Below are positions 1 through 6,040 of a DNA stretch of 6,040 nucleotides, one piece after another. The position numbers and the translations under genes were made by a program. The DNA lies in NCBI GenBank assembly GCA_043802345.1, contig JAZDLC010000043.1, positions 1 to 6,040 of the forward strand, given 5' to 3'. Within the stretch, counting starts at the first letter, position 1. Every line of letters begins with the position of its first letter. This DNA is from JAZDLC01 sp043802345 (lineage in GTDB: Bacteria; Planctomycetota; B15-G4; JADJEK01). The notes under the pieces were generated by a model, which did no database searches, was not told where the DNA came from, and saw only the letters and a list, made by a program, of their open reading frames with translations.

Positions 1-79
1 CCAGGTCAGAATCGCTTCCCTCTCGACCCTTCCCACACCGAGATCTCTGACTACCCGGAAGGAGAACACCGCCTCTGGT

Positions 80-123
80 GGGTCAGTTTATGTGAGCGCG
101 GGGGGGTCAGTTCTGGTGAGCGC
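80..123. repeat. Tandem imperfect direct repeat, possible IS21-type terminal repeats
   Basis: Two 20-nt units at 80-99 and 104-123 share GGGTCAGTT, then three variable bases (TAT or CTG), then GTGAGCGC. They match at 17 of 20 positions with a 24-nt period. From memory, tandem units of this form (GGGTCA-TTT-TGAGCG-like) occur at the ends of IS21-family elements; this was not checked by search. No transposase gene is visible, so at most an element end lies here, with the rest to the left of the window. The period is exactly eight codons and the repeat overlaps the start of the HEPN gene, so both possible GTG starts (92 and 116) lie inside repeat units. Chance duplication is the alternative. Confidence 0.55.
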
Positions 124-1708
124 TATAGCCTACTGGAAGAAGAAGGTGCCCGAGCTGACCTCTGAGGTCTTGAGGACGCTGACAGAATCCGGCCGGGACC
201 AGGATCTGCTGGGAGCCGTCCGTGAGGTCTGGCGCACGAATTTCGAATCGGAGACCTCCGAGGATGCATGGCTGCCGGATCCGGATCGTGCCTCGGGCAA
301 TGTCTGGAAGCCGGCTCTCCTGAAGTCAGTCTACATGGCACTGCATCGGGCTTGGGGAGGGCCGCCTGACGTCGGACACTCTGCCTGGAAGGAGACCTTC
401 AACCAGGACGAGAACAGCCTGGTGGTTGACGACGCTGCCATTGGGCCAGGAGATCGGATACGGATCCGAGGTGAAGACGAACCACGCGAGGTCGACCAGA
501 TTCTCGGAAACCAGGTCTGGAGAGCGGTCTTTCGTGACAACGACCCTGTTCCCACCGGGCCCGTCATCTGGCGGCTGGAGTCGCAGCCTGCAATAGTTGC
601 CGACAGAGTCGTGTTCTCGCTCGAGTCGTCATCTGTTGACGACATCACCCCAGAATGCGGCCCGAATCTGCCACGCTGTTATGGGCCTCCCCCACCCACT
701 GTGCTGCCCGCCCTCCCTCAGGGAGGTGGAGACCCCGTCGTCCGGCTTGCGGAATTCCTGAAGGGGCTTGATCCACTCGATCTGCAGGACCTGATCGAAG
801 AGGGCCGGGACAAGAACATGACGGGCTCGGACGAGGCCGTTCTCCAGGAGCAGTGCCTGCGGAAGAGCCCGCTCGACCTGATTCGCGACCTCCTGAGCAA
901 GTCACAGATGAAGCAGGTCCTCTCATCGCGCAACCTCCCGACCGAGGGGAAGGCCGACGAACTGGCCAAGAACATCCTCCGCGCTCTCGGATTCACCGTT
1001 TCTCCGCCCATCCACGGACCTCATCAGATCTTGGAATCCCTGCGCGAATGCCACATGGCGGCTCTCTCCCATGACTCGCTGAAGGCCGTCTCCAGCGCCG
1101 TCCAGGAAGGCGCGCGGGACCTGGAGCGCGCCTTGAAGATGTTTCTTCGATTCCAGGCCGAGCATCTCTTCCAGCAGCCGATCGACCTCCTCGTCCAGGA
1201 GAGGGGCTGGCTGAACGAACCGGTCCAACCGATTCGCAACGCATCTCTCGGCACGTTGGTCGCCGCCACCCACCAGATGGCGCGCGAACTGGGAGCTGAT
1301 TCCGAGGGCGCTGCGGCCGCGCGCTACGCGGCTCGCTACAAGGATCGACCCCTGATGCCGGATCGTGACGCACTGGCCGAGCTCGCACGTCTGAGAAACC
1401 TGTTCGCCCACGACCGGACAGAATCGCCAACCGTTGAGGACGGCCGCAAGTTCCTGTTGCTGGCCCGAAACCTGATGGAGCACTGGTGCGGCGACGATCC
1501 GCCGCTGCTACCCCGCGTCGTGGAACTCATCTCCGCCAGGACGGACGAATGGGGCAGAACCCGCCTGGAGATGAGAACCGACGCGGCGACGACGGAATAC
1601 GTCTACACGGACAGGCCGCTGGAACCGGGCCAGCACTACTTCATGCTGGCCCACTCAAACCCGATCCGGATGTTCCCCTTGATGGTGCCGGTCGGGGACA
1701 CGGATTGA
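92..1708 (+). CDS. HEPN-domain protein with SAP-like segment, putative RNase-type defence protein
   Basis: The 538-residue product is soluble, with no signal peptide or membrane segment. Residues 1-90 are mostly helical and about 110-185 look beta-rich. A Pro-rich linker (about 192-212) leads to helices and then a SAP-like segment at about 262-300 (the stretch LLSKSQMKQVLSSRNLP followed by KADEL), a fold usually used to bind nucleic acid. A HEPN-like helical domain spans about 325-463 and carries Arg435-Asn436-x3-His440 (1394-1411), the R-N-x3-H arrangement of HEPN RNases. A small C-terminal domain (about 475-535) ends in a YxYTDxPLEPG-type stretch followed by NPIR, which I recall from other HEPN-like proteins. 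HEPN proteins are commonly toxins or abortive-infection effectors, but some are inactive, so the RNase role is inference. The start is uncertain: GTG at 92 and GTG at 116 both lie in a repeat, with only G-rich runs as weak ribosome sites, and the frame is open to the left edge of the window. No clear promoter was seen in 1-91. It converges on the SQTCD gene. Confidence 0.8.
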   Translation: MSAGGSVLVSAIAYWKKKVPELTSEVLRTLTESGRDQDLLGAVREVWRTNFESETSEDAWLPDPDRASGNVWKPALLKSVYMALHRAWGGPPDVGHSAWKETFNQDENSLVVDDAAIGPGDRIRIRGEDEPREVDQILGNQVWRAVFRDNDPVPTGPVIWRLESQPAIVADRVVFSLESSSVDDITPECGPNLPRCYGPPPPTVLPALPQGGGDPVVRLAEFLKGLDPLDLQDLIEEGRDKNMTGSDEAVLQEQCLRKSPLDLIRDLLSKSQMKQVLSSRNLPTEGKADELAKNILRALGFTVSPPIHGPHQILESLRECHMAALSHDSLKAVSSAVQEGARDLERALKMFLRFQAEHLFQQPIDLLVQERGWLNEPVQPIRNASLGTLVAATHQMARELGADSEGAAAARYAARYKDRPLMPDRDALAELARLRNLFAHDRTESPTVEDGRKFLLLARNLMEHWCGDDPPLLPRVVELISARTDEWGRTRLEMRTDAATTEYVYTDRPLEPGQHYFMLAHSNPIRMFPLMVPVGDTD

Positions 1709-1711
1709 CGG

Positions 1712-1725
1712 GCCGATCAGTCGGC
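1712..1725. other. Short hairpin at the convergent gene junction
   Basis: GCCGA, a TCAG loop and TCGGC form a perfect 5-bp stem in the 8-nt gap between the two converging genes. It overlaps the stop codon of the minus-strand gene (1717-1719). There is no T tract on either side, so it is not a convincing intrinsic terminator. It may still slow read-through between converging transcripts, or be chance in GC-rich DNA. Confidence 0.25.
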
Positions 1726-2565
1726 GGAGTCGGAGAGGTGATCCAGGTCAAGCGGGTCGCTCTCGACGTAGTCTCGCGCCGATAGCTCGTCGAGCGACAG
1801 CACGGCACCGTCAACAGAGGAGAATCTCCCCCCGGGCGTCATCAGCCTGAGCCAACTCTGCAGGTGCTCACGCCAGGGCATGCCTTCAACTTCCGATTCG
1901 TCGTCGTTCTGGATGAGGTAGAAGATGATCTCAACCTCCCCTGCTGTCCATGATGGCGCTGCACGCACCCGGATCTCGCGCAGGGCCCGTAGCGCCCGGC
2001 CTTCCGGGCTCTGCTTGTCATGCTTCCGGAGGAGCCGCTGGCGCAACGGTTCCGTGAGGGCGACGAAGTCGTCCGGGAAGGCGAATCGCTGGCGCTTGCG
2101 GGCAAGCGCATGTGCCAGTGTCCGTACCTCGGAACCTGTCTCGCACCCCGATACACGAACCCACTCCAAGAGCAGTGGCTTTTCCACAGTCATGACTCGA
2201 TCGAGATCAGCGACCAGATGCTGAGCGGCAGCGCCGGGAATGAACGCGTATTGGGGCCGGTGGGCACGACGGATCTGGCCGAGTTGCGTATCACCCACTT
2301 CCACGAGCGGACAGACTTCCACATATGGCCGATCGGCACACGGCCGGACCAGATCGCAGGTTTGCGATGCGACCATGAATCCAAAGACTCTGCTCTCGGC
2401 GGTATCGACTTCCTCGGCTGCTGCCGCCACCGCAGCTTCGCTCAGCGGTCGGTTCGGGTGGAAGCGATACAGGAAGTGCTGCTTGCCGATGACGCAGTCC
2501 CCCTGACGCCAGTCCAGCAAGGCTTCATCAACCCGTTTCTGAGCACCCCCCTCACTTTCGGCCAC
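1717..2565 (-). CDS. Uncharacterised SQTCD-motif protein, partner of the TIGR04255 gene
   Basis: Function unknown. From the GTG at 2565 the product is 282 residues, soluble, with no signal peptide or membrane segment. Near the N-terminus is DWRQGDC (residues 18-24), followed by an Ala/Glu-rich helix (about 42-55). A hydrophobic strand then leads into SQTCDLVR (67-74), with Cys70 and Asp71 in the motif. The protein ends with an acidic DPLDLDHLS tail. I recall SQTCD(I/L)V as the signature of a hypothetical-protein family found beside TIGR04255 genes. Whether the Cys is catalytic, binds metal or is structural is unknown. Start choice: the GTG at 2565 has AGGA nine nt upstream and overlaps the preceding gene by 14 nt. 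A longer form from GTG at 2622 (301 residues) also has a GAGG site, but would overlap by 71 nt and adds a Gly/Arg/Thr-rich extension that does not look domain-like. Overlap with the upstream gene indicates cotranscription and probably translational coupling. Confidence 0.75.
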   Translation of the reverse strand: MAESEGGAQKRVDEALLDWRQGDCVIGKQHFLYRFHPNRPLSEAAVAAAAEEVDTAESRVFGFMVASQTCDLVRPCADRPYVEVCPLVEVGDTQLGQIRRAHRPQYAFIPGAAAQHLVADLDRVMTVEKPLLLEWVRVSGCETGSEVRTLAHALARKRQRFAFPDDFVALTEPLRQRLLRKHDKQSPEGRALRALREIRVRAAPSWTAGEVEIIFYLIQNDDESEVEGMPWREHLQSWLRLMTPGGRFSSVDGAVLSLDELSARDYVESDPLDLDHLSDSAD

Positions 2566-3943
2566 GACGCTTGTTCCTGACCGTGTTCGCGGCCCGACCG
2601 CCTCCAGGGTCCCGGTGAACACGATCGGTCCTCGCGTCGGCGAGAATCGCCGGCGGGATCGGCCTTCGCGCCGCGCGCGCCTCTTCGCTCAGTGGCTTGA
2701 GAGCCAGCGTCCGCCGGCCCGGACCACGACCAAGAAACTGTCGCACTTCCTCAAGGCGCCCGTCAACCAACAGATCGAACGGTATCTCGCCGTCGACAGC
2801 ACCAAGCAGCGCAGCCCGGTTGCTCTGGGCGTCGCCCCGGTCGATGAAACGAACGATCTCCAACACCCGACGCAGCCGCTCTTCGTTTCCAGCATTCATC
2901 GGCTTGCCGCTCGCCCAGAAGTGTACCGCTCGCCTGGAAACGCCGAACAGCCGGGCGAGCTGGTCCCAGGTCAGCCCGGCGAAGAGGCGCAGCTTACAGA
3001 TCGCGTGCGCCGACGATTCCGTCGCAGACGTCCCCGAGCCGCCAAGGCTCCCGGATGCCGTGAACAGATCGCTGCCGGTCGGCGGCGACTCGCACACGAG
3101 TCCCCCACCCCACACGGGCGACCGTCCGTCGGCGGACGTCTCCTGCGCCGTCGGGTACCCACGCTCTCTCCCTTCGCCCATGGTCTCTCCCCGGCAGCGC
3201 CCGGAAAGGCCATCGTTCGCGGCCCAGCGGAACATGGCGTAGCCCCTCTCGGCGAGCAGCCTCGTGTGGGCGGCGACCGCTCGCACATCAAAGGGCTGCG
3301 ACCTGGCGGAGAAAGCATCGATATCCAGAACCCAGCTCTCCTCGTCGCTCGGCTCGATGACCGCCGGATCGGCCGTGGCCCCCGCCGGCAGGCGTCCCCA
3401 GCGCGCGAGCACCTGCCCGGCACCATCGGGCAGCTCGAACAGGCTCTCTGTCATCGTCTGCCGCAGGTTCCCGACCAGCTTGCTACCGAGAATCCCCGCC
3501 ACCTCCGGCCGCATCCGGGACGTCAGGGCGTCGAGATCAACCCCCACCAGACGATTGATGAAGCGGATCCCGATCCGATCGATCCTCTTCGGCGCCACAT
3601 GCTCTGCGAGGGCTCGGAGCAAGACCTCGAAACGCCCGAGGAAGTCACGCAGGTCTGGGGACCGGATCACCTCCAGCGCCAGGCAATCGCCCGCCACCGA
3701 CGCCCGCCAGACGCCCGTCGCGTCAAGAAACGACCAGATCGTGCGGGGCGGATTGCCGACACGGGTCTCCGGGAGCAGCGTCGGATACTCCTCGCGAATC
3801 GCTTCCTGGAAGGGCTCGATCACCTCTTCCATCGAGAGAATCTCCCCAAACCGTACCTGGCCAATCAGCCGCATCAGCGGCGATTCGCCCAGGGGGATCT
3901 CGGTCGGGCTCGGGCCCGCCAGCGGGTCTTCGTTGCTGCTCAC
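2552..3943 (-). CDS. TIGR04255-type protein fused in frame to a helix-turn-helix protein
   Basis: The 463-residue product has two parts. Residues 1-253 match what I know of the TIGR04255 family, a sporadically distributed family of unknown function: PLMRLIGQVRFGEILS (22-37), PFQEAIREEYP (44-54), IDRIGIRFINRL (121-132), and a final helix AERGYAMFRWA (231-241), near where such proteins usually end. Residues 255-463 begin with a low-complexity Gly/Ser/Thr-rich linker. This leads to an Xre-like helix-turn-helix at about 316-350, including LTWDQLARLFGVSRRAVHFW, and then PFDLLVDGRLEEV (388-400), faintly like the C-terminal part of Xre/MbcA/ParS antitoxins. The tail is basic (RNKRRGRK). The GTG start at 3943 is supported by GAAGGA eight nt upstream and a good promoter. 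No stop separates the halves, but an internal ATG with its own ribosome site lies at the junction. The HTH part probably binds DNA, perhaps its own promoter (inference). The role of the TIGR04255 half is unknown. A long plus-strand reading frame across the same region is a GC shadow. Confidence 0.82.
   Translation of the reverse strand: MSSNEDPLAGPSPTEIPLGESPLMRLIGQVRFGEILSMEEVIEPFQEAIREEYPTLLPETRVGNPPRTIWSFLDATGVWRASVAGDCLALEVIRSPDLRDFLGRFEVLLRALAEHVAPKRIDRIGIRFINRLVGVDLDALTSRMRPEVAGILGSKLVGNLRQTMTESLFELPDGAGQVLARWGRLPAGATADPAVIEPSDEESWVLDIDAFSARSQPFDVRAVAAHTRLLAERGYAMFRWAANDGLSGRCRGETMGEGRERGYPTAQETSADGRSPVWGGGLVCESPPTGSDLFTASGSLGGSGTSATESSAHAICKLRLFAGLTWDQLARLFGVSRRAVHFWASGKPMNAGNEERLRRVLEIVRFIDRGDAQSNRAALLGAVDGEIPFDLLVDGRLEEVRQFLGRGPGRRTLALKPLSEEARAARRPIPPAILADARTDRVHRDPGGGRAANTVRNKRRGRK
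3179..3192 (-). promoter_or_regulatory. Internal ribosome site and ATG at the TIGR04255/HTH junction
   Basis: Reading the minus strand, GGGGAGAG (3192-3185) lies just before an in-frame ATG (3181-3179), codon 255 of the long reading frame. Five nt separate GGGGAG from the ATG. The site falls exactly where the TIGR04255 domain should end and the HTH part begins. A separate HTH protein of about 209 residues could therefore be made as well as, or instead of, the fusion. The Shine-Dalgarno match is good but the spacing is slightly short, and purine runs are common in GC-rich genes. Confidence 0.45.
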
Positions 3944-3951
3944 AACAGGAG

Positions 3952-3957
3952 TCCTTC
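3952..3957 (-). promoter_or_regulatory. Ribosome binding site of the TIGR04255-HTH gene
   Basis: GAAGGA on the minus strand, eight nt before the GTG at 3943-3941, is a strong Shine-Dalgarno match. It decides the start codon for this gene, since no ATG lies nearby in frame. Confidence 0.75.
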
Positions 3958-3974
3958 GCAGTTCAATCGTCTGG

Positions 3975-3999
3975 CTGGAGTATAGACCAGATTCTCCAG
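3975..3999. promoter_or_regulatory. Inverted repeat over the -10 box, candidate operator
   Basis: CTGGAG (3975-3980) and CTCCAG (3994-3999) are perfect 6-bp arms separated by 13 bp. The pair spans the -10 box at 3979-3984. A second interleaved pair, TCTGG (3970-3974) and CCAGA (3987-3991), lies in the same place. A dimeric HTH protein bound here would block RNA polymerase. The obvious candidate is the HTH protein encoded just downstream, giving autorepression. This is inferred from position and symmetry only. Confidence 0.45.
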
Positions 4000-4008
4000 A
4001 TATGTGAA
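3979..4008 (-). promoter_or_regulatory. Sigma70-like promoter of the TIGR04255-HTH / SQTCD unit
   Basis: On the minus strand, -35 TTCACA (4008-4003, 5 of 6 to TTGACA) and -10 TATACT (3984-3979, 5 of 6 to TATAAT) are separated by 18 nt. Transcription would start near 3972 and leave a leader of about 28 nt before the GTG at 3943. A second TTCACA copy lies 12 nt upstream (4020-4015), which may be a repeated protein contact or coincidence. The AT-rich box stands out against the GC-rich surroundings. The promoter shows that these genes can be expressed independently of the upstream hsdR. Confidence 0.7.
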
Positions 4009-4170
4009 GAGAAGTGTGAAGTAACCAATCGAGTGAGGCCCGACTCTGCCTTCACCCGAAAACCCAACCGATACGGAAATCCCCGACGATTGACTCGGCA
4101 GGACACGCCGCAACATCTATCAATAAAAGAGTTACGAGTTCCCGGCGCCGCTGGCTGACGCTCCCCTGCC
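4009..4170. other. Intergenic spacer between hsdR and the TIGR04255 unit
   Basis: Beyond the promoter, this spacer holds no credible gene. An AT-rich patch (about 4115-4140) follows the hsdR stop on the minus strand. A self-complementary CGGCGCCG lies at 4143-4150, but no stem followed by a T tract makes a clear hsdR terminator. A bulged hairpin (GTGAGGC at 4033-4039 with GCC-TTCAC at 4048-4055, 8-nt loop) is possible and lacks a T tract. Read-through from hsdR into the downstream unit therefore cannot be excluded. Confidence 0.4.
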
Positions 4171-6040
4171 TCACCCCTCCGCCGGCATCCTGCGGAAACG
4201 GTCGGCGATGTACTTCCCGGCGCTCTCCGGCTCCAGCCGGATCGTCCCGGGGCCGCTGCGGACGAAGAAGTCGCCCTCGGCGTCCTTCTCGAACCCCTTC
4301 CATTTCAGAAGGACCGGCTCCGGACTCCGCTGGCAGCTCACCACGCAGACCCCCTTGCCGTCGACCGCCTGGACCCGCGGGTCGATGCAGGTTCCCGCCC
4401 GGTCCCCCAGCGCGTTGCGCACCACCTGGGCGAGGTGCCGCATGAACTTGTCGTCGTTGTCGAGATCGTCCTTCTCGATCCCGACGATCGACCCGTCGTC
4501 CGCCACACCGATCAGCAAGTCTCCCCCCTCCGTGTTCAGGAAGGCGGCCACCGTCTTCAGCGAGGCATGGGTGATCGCGTCGTCGAACTTCTTGTCCGGA
4601 TCGAGGCTGTAGCGCAGGGTCGACTTGAACTCCACGGTCTTCGACTCGCCCAGCCTGATCAGTTCGGTCGCCTGCCGACGCTTGCGCATGTAGCTGTCAA
4701 AGAGGTGATCGAGCAGGGCCTCTCCGAACGACGCATCGTCGGTCAGGCGCTTGTACAGCTTGAAGTTCGAATCGACCAGGCTCTGCAAGCGATCATTGAG
4801 CTTGTGATCGAAGGTCAGGCGGACGTTCTCGCGCGTGTTGGTCCGGACCGCCGCGTCCAAAGCGACATCCTCGTCGAGCTGGTTCATCACGGCCCGCAGG
4901 GTGACCCGATCCTCCTCGGTGAGATCCGCACCGAACCGGTCATTAAGTTCGGCGATGATCCGTGAGAGCAGTTCCTCTGGGTCCTCCCGCTGCTCCCGCC
5001 CTCCCTTCTCCGTGGCCGGCACCAGTTCTCCGGCCCCCGGCTCGAGCGGGATCGTCCCCGATCCCATCTCCTGGACCCGCACCGACTCCAGGTCGATCTT
5101 CTCCTGGATCTCGGTGGGCAGCTCCTCCCGCACCATCGGCAGGAGCTTCCGCAGCAGCCGGCCGAACACATACAGCTTCTCGAGATCGACGTCGGCGAAC
5201 GGGACGATCTGGGACAGGAAGGCGTAGAGCCGCACGAACTGCACCAGCTTCTGCCGGAAATCGCGCTGCTCCTCCTCGACGAGAGCACCGAAGCGGTTCA
5301 CGCAGGGTGCGAGCTGCGCGTAGAGACGGCTCTGACTGGCACCCTTCTTGAAGTAGACCCGCGCGAACGCCTGCACGTCGGCCGCGTCGTAGACGTCGTA
5401 CTCCAGGAGCTGGCGCTCCAGGTCGTAGAGCAGGTTCGGATCGGTCGCCTCCGAGAGCAGGGTCTTCTCGTAGTACGGCTGGAAGGCCTCCCGGATCGCG
5501 TCGACGTCGTTGGCGAAGTCGAGCACGGTCGTGCCGTCCTTGTCCGGGTGGATCCGGTTCAACCGCGACAGGGTCTGCACCGCGTTGACGCCGCCGAGCT
5601 TCTTGTCGACGTACATCGTGTGCAGCAGCGGCTGGTCGAAGCCGGTCTGGAACTTGTTCGCCACCACCAGGAACCGGTACTCGGCGCCGTCGAAGGTCCG
5701 GGCCGTCTTCGCCTCGGAGAAACCGTTCATGTTCGCTTCGGTGTAGTCCGCGCCGCCGTCCCGGACCGTGCCCGAAAACGCCACCAGCGCCTGGTACGGA
5801 TGCCCTTGCTCCTCCAGGAACTTGCGCAGGGCCAAGACGTACCGGACCGCATGCAGGCGCGAACGGGTCACGATCATCGCCTTCGCCTTGCCACAGATCC
5901 GCTTGGCGACCTGGCCGTGGAAATGCTCGACCATGATTGCGATCTTCTTCCCGATCGCATTCGGGTGCAGTTCCACGAACGACTTCAACAGATAGGTCGC
6001 CTTCCCCTTCTCGTAGTGTGGATCGTCCTCGATCGTCTTC
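4171..6040 (-). CDS. hsdR: Type I restriction endonuclease subunit R, 3' part, with C-terminal AlbA_2 domain
   Basis: HsdR is the translocating and cleaving subunit of a type I restriction-modification complex (R2M2S). About 622 C-terminal residues are visible. The frame is open at the right edge, where the typical EDDPHYEKGKA stretch is read, so the TTG at 5988 is internal and not a start. The N-terminal nuclease and helicase motifs I to IV lie outside the window. Seen here are motif V (VVANKFQTGFDQP, 5667-5629), motif VI (QTLSRLNR, 5577-5554), and the long helical C-terminal region. An acidic/Gly linker lies near residues 310-340, counted from the TTG. From about 4662 to the stop is an AlbA_2-like domain, with ESKTVEFKSTLRYS (448-461), AFLNTEGGDLLIGVADDGSI (482-501) and FVRSGPGTIRLEP (575-587). 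AlbA_2 (Schlafen-type) domains are linked to nucleic-acid binding or processing. The HsdR assignment is secure. The role of the added domain is inference. hsdM and hsdS are expected further right. Confidence 0.93.
   Translation of the reverse strand, partial: KTIEDDPHYEKGKATYLLKSFVELHPNAIGKKIAIMVEHFHGQVAKRICGKAKAMIVTRSRLHAVRYVLALRKFLEEQGHPYQALVAFSGTVRDGGADYTEANMNGFSEAKTARTFDGAEYRFLVVANKFQTGFDQPLLHTMYVDKKLGGVNAVQTLSRLNRIHPDKDGTTVLDFANDVDAIREAFQPYYEKTLLSEATDPNLLYDLERQLLEYDVYDAADVQAFARVYFKKGASQSRLYAQLAPCVNRFGALVEEEQRDFRQKLVQFVRLYAFLSQIVPFADVDLEKLYVFGRLLRKLLPMVREELPTEIQEKIDLESVRVQEMGSGTIPLEPGAGELVPATEKGGREQREDPEELLSRIIAELNDRFGADLTEEDRVTLRAVMNQLDEDVALDAAVRTNTRENVRLTFDHKLNDRLQSLVDSNFKLYKRLTDDASFGEALLDHLFDSYMRKRRQATELIRLGESKTVEFKSTLRYSLDPDKKFDDAITHASLKTVAAFLNTEGGDLLIGVADDGSIVGIEKDDLDNDDKFMRHLAQVVRNALGDRAGTCIDPRVQAVDGKGVCVVSCQRSPEPVLLKWKGFEKDAEGDFFVRSGPGTIRLEPESAGKYIADRFRRMPAEG

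Noticed and set aside
923..1483. Minus-strand open frame (186 codons) inside the HEPN gene
   Set aside because: It is antisense to a frame with HEPN and SAP-like motifs and has no motif of its own.
2615..3985. Long plus-strand open frame (456 codons) antisense to the TIGR04255-HTH gene
   Set aside because: It has an Arg/Pro/Gly-rich composition with no recognisable motif, and it lies opposite a gene with family motifs, a promoter and a ribosome site. It is a shadow of GC-rich third positions.
4141..4170. Intrinsic terminator after hsdR
   Set aside because: The GC-rich palindrome CGGCGCCG leaves no room for a loop, and no stem directly followed by a T tract was found.
4052..4303. Small minus-strand frame across the hsdR 3' end and the spacer
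   Set aside because: It is Arg/Gly-rich in the region shared with hsdR, which is read there in another frame with clear AlbA_2 motifs. It has no good ribosome site.
4435..4965. Plus-strand open frame (176 codons) opposite hsdR
   Set aside because: It is the antisense of a well-supported hsdR reading frame and shows no domain.
5986..5988. TTG as the start of a shorter HsdR-like protein
   Set aside because: The frame continues upstream to the window edge with residues typical of HsdR (EDDPHYEKGKA), so the gene is simply cut by the window.
1..6040. CRISPR array, tRNA or rRNA gene
   Set aside because: No regularly spaced repeats with spacers and no tRNA- or rRNA-like segment were seen on either strand.

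Overview
The window is GC-rich bacterial DNA with a strong G/C preference at third codon positions. Long antisense shadow reading frames are therefore common, and several were discarded. Nothing fixes the taxon. The gene content (type I restriction subunit, HEPN protein, TIGR04255 protein, a possible insertion-sequence end) is that of a defence or accessory island in a high-GC bacterium such as a proteobacterium.

Layout. At the left edge (1-123) a short stretch carries two near-identical 20-nt units, 24 nt apart. From memory they resemble the tandem terminal repeats of IS21-family elements. They run directly into the start of a plus-strand gene (92-1708) for a 538-residue protein with a SAP-like segment and a HEPN domain with an intact R-N-x3-H motif. 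This gene converges, with an 8-nt gap, on a two-gene minus-strand unit (3943 to 1717). The first gene of that unit encodes a TIGR04255-type protein read in frame into a helix-turn-helix protein. The second, overlapping it, encodes an uncharacterised protein with an S-Q-T-C-D motif. The unit has a good sigma70-like promoter, with an inverted repeat over its -10 box, in the 227-nt gap 3944-4170. Upstream on the same strand is the 3' part of a type I restriction subunit gene (hsdR, 4171 to beyond 6040). It encodes helicase motifs V and VI, the helical C-terminal region, and an extra terminal AlbA_2 (Schlafen-type) domain.

How the genes may work together (inference). HsdR is the DNA-translocating, cleaving subunit of a type I restriction-modification system whose hsdM and hsdS should lie nearby outside the window. 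The TIGR04255/HTH and SQTCD genes are transcribed as one unit and are probably a functional pair. The HTH part could bind the palindrome at its own promoter. The HEPN protein, probably an RNase-type effector or a protein derived from one, sits tail-to-tail with this unit. The most interesting possibility is that the HEPN, TIGR04255-HTH and SQTCD genes form an undescribed accessory defence module beside a type I system. The sequence alone shows neither a shared function nor activity.
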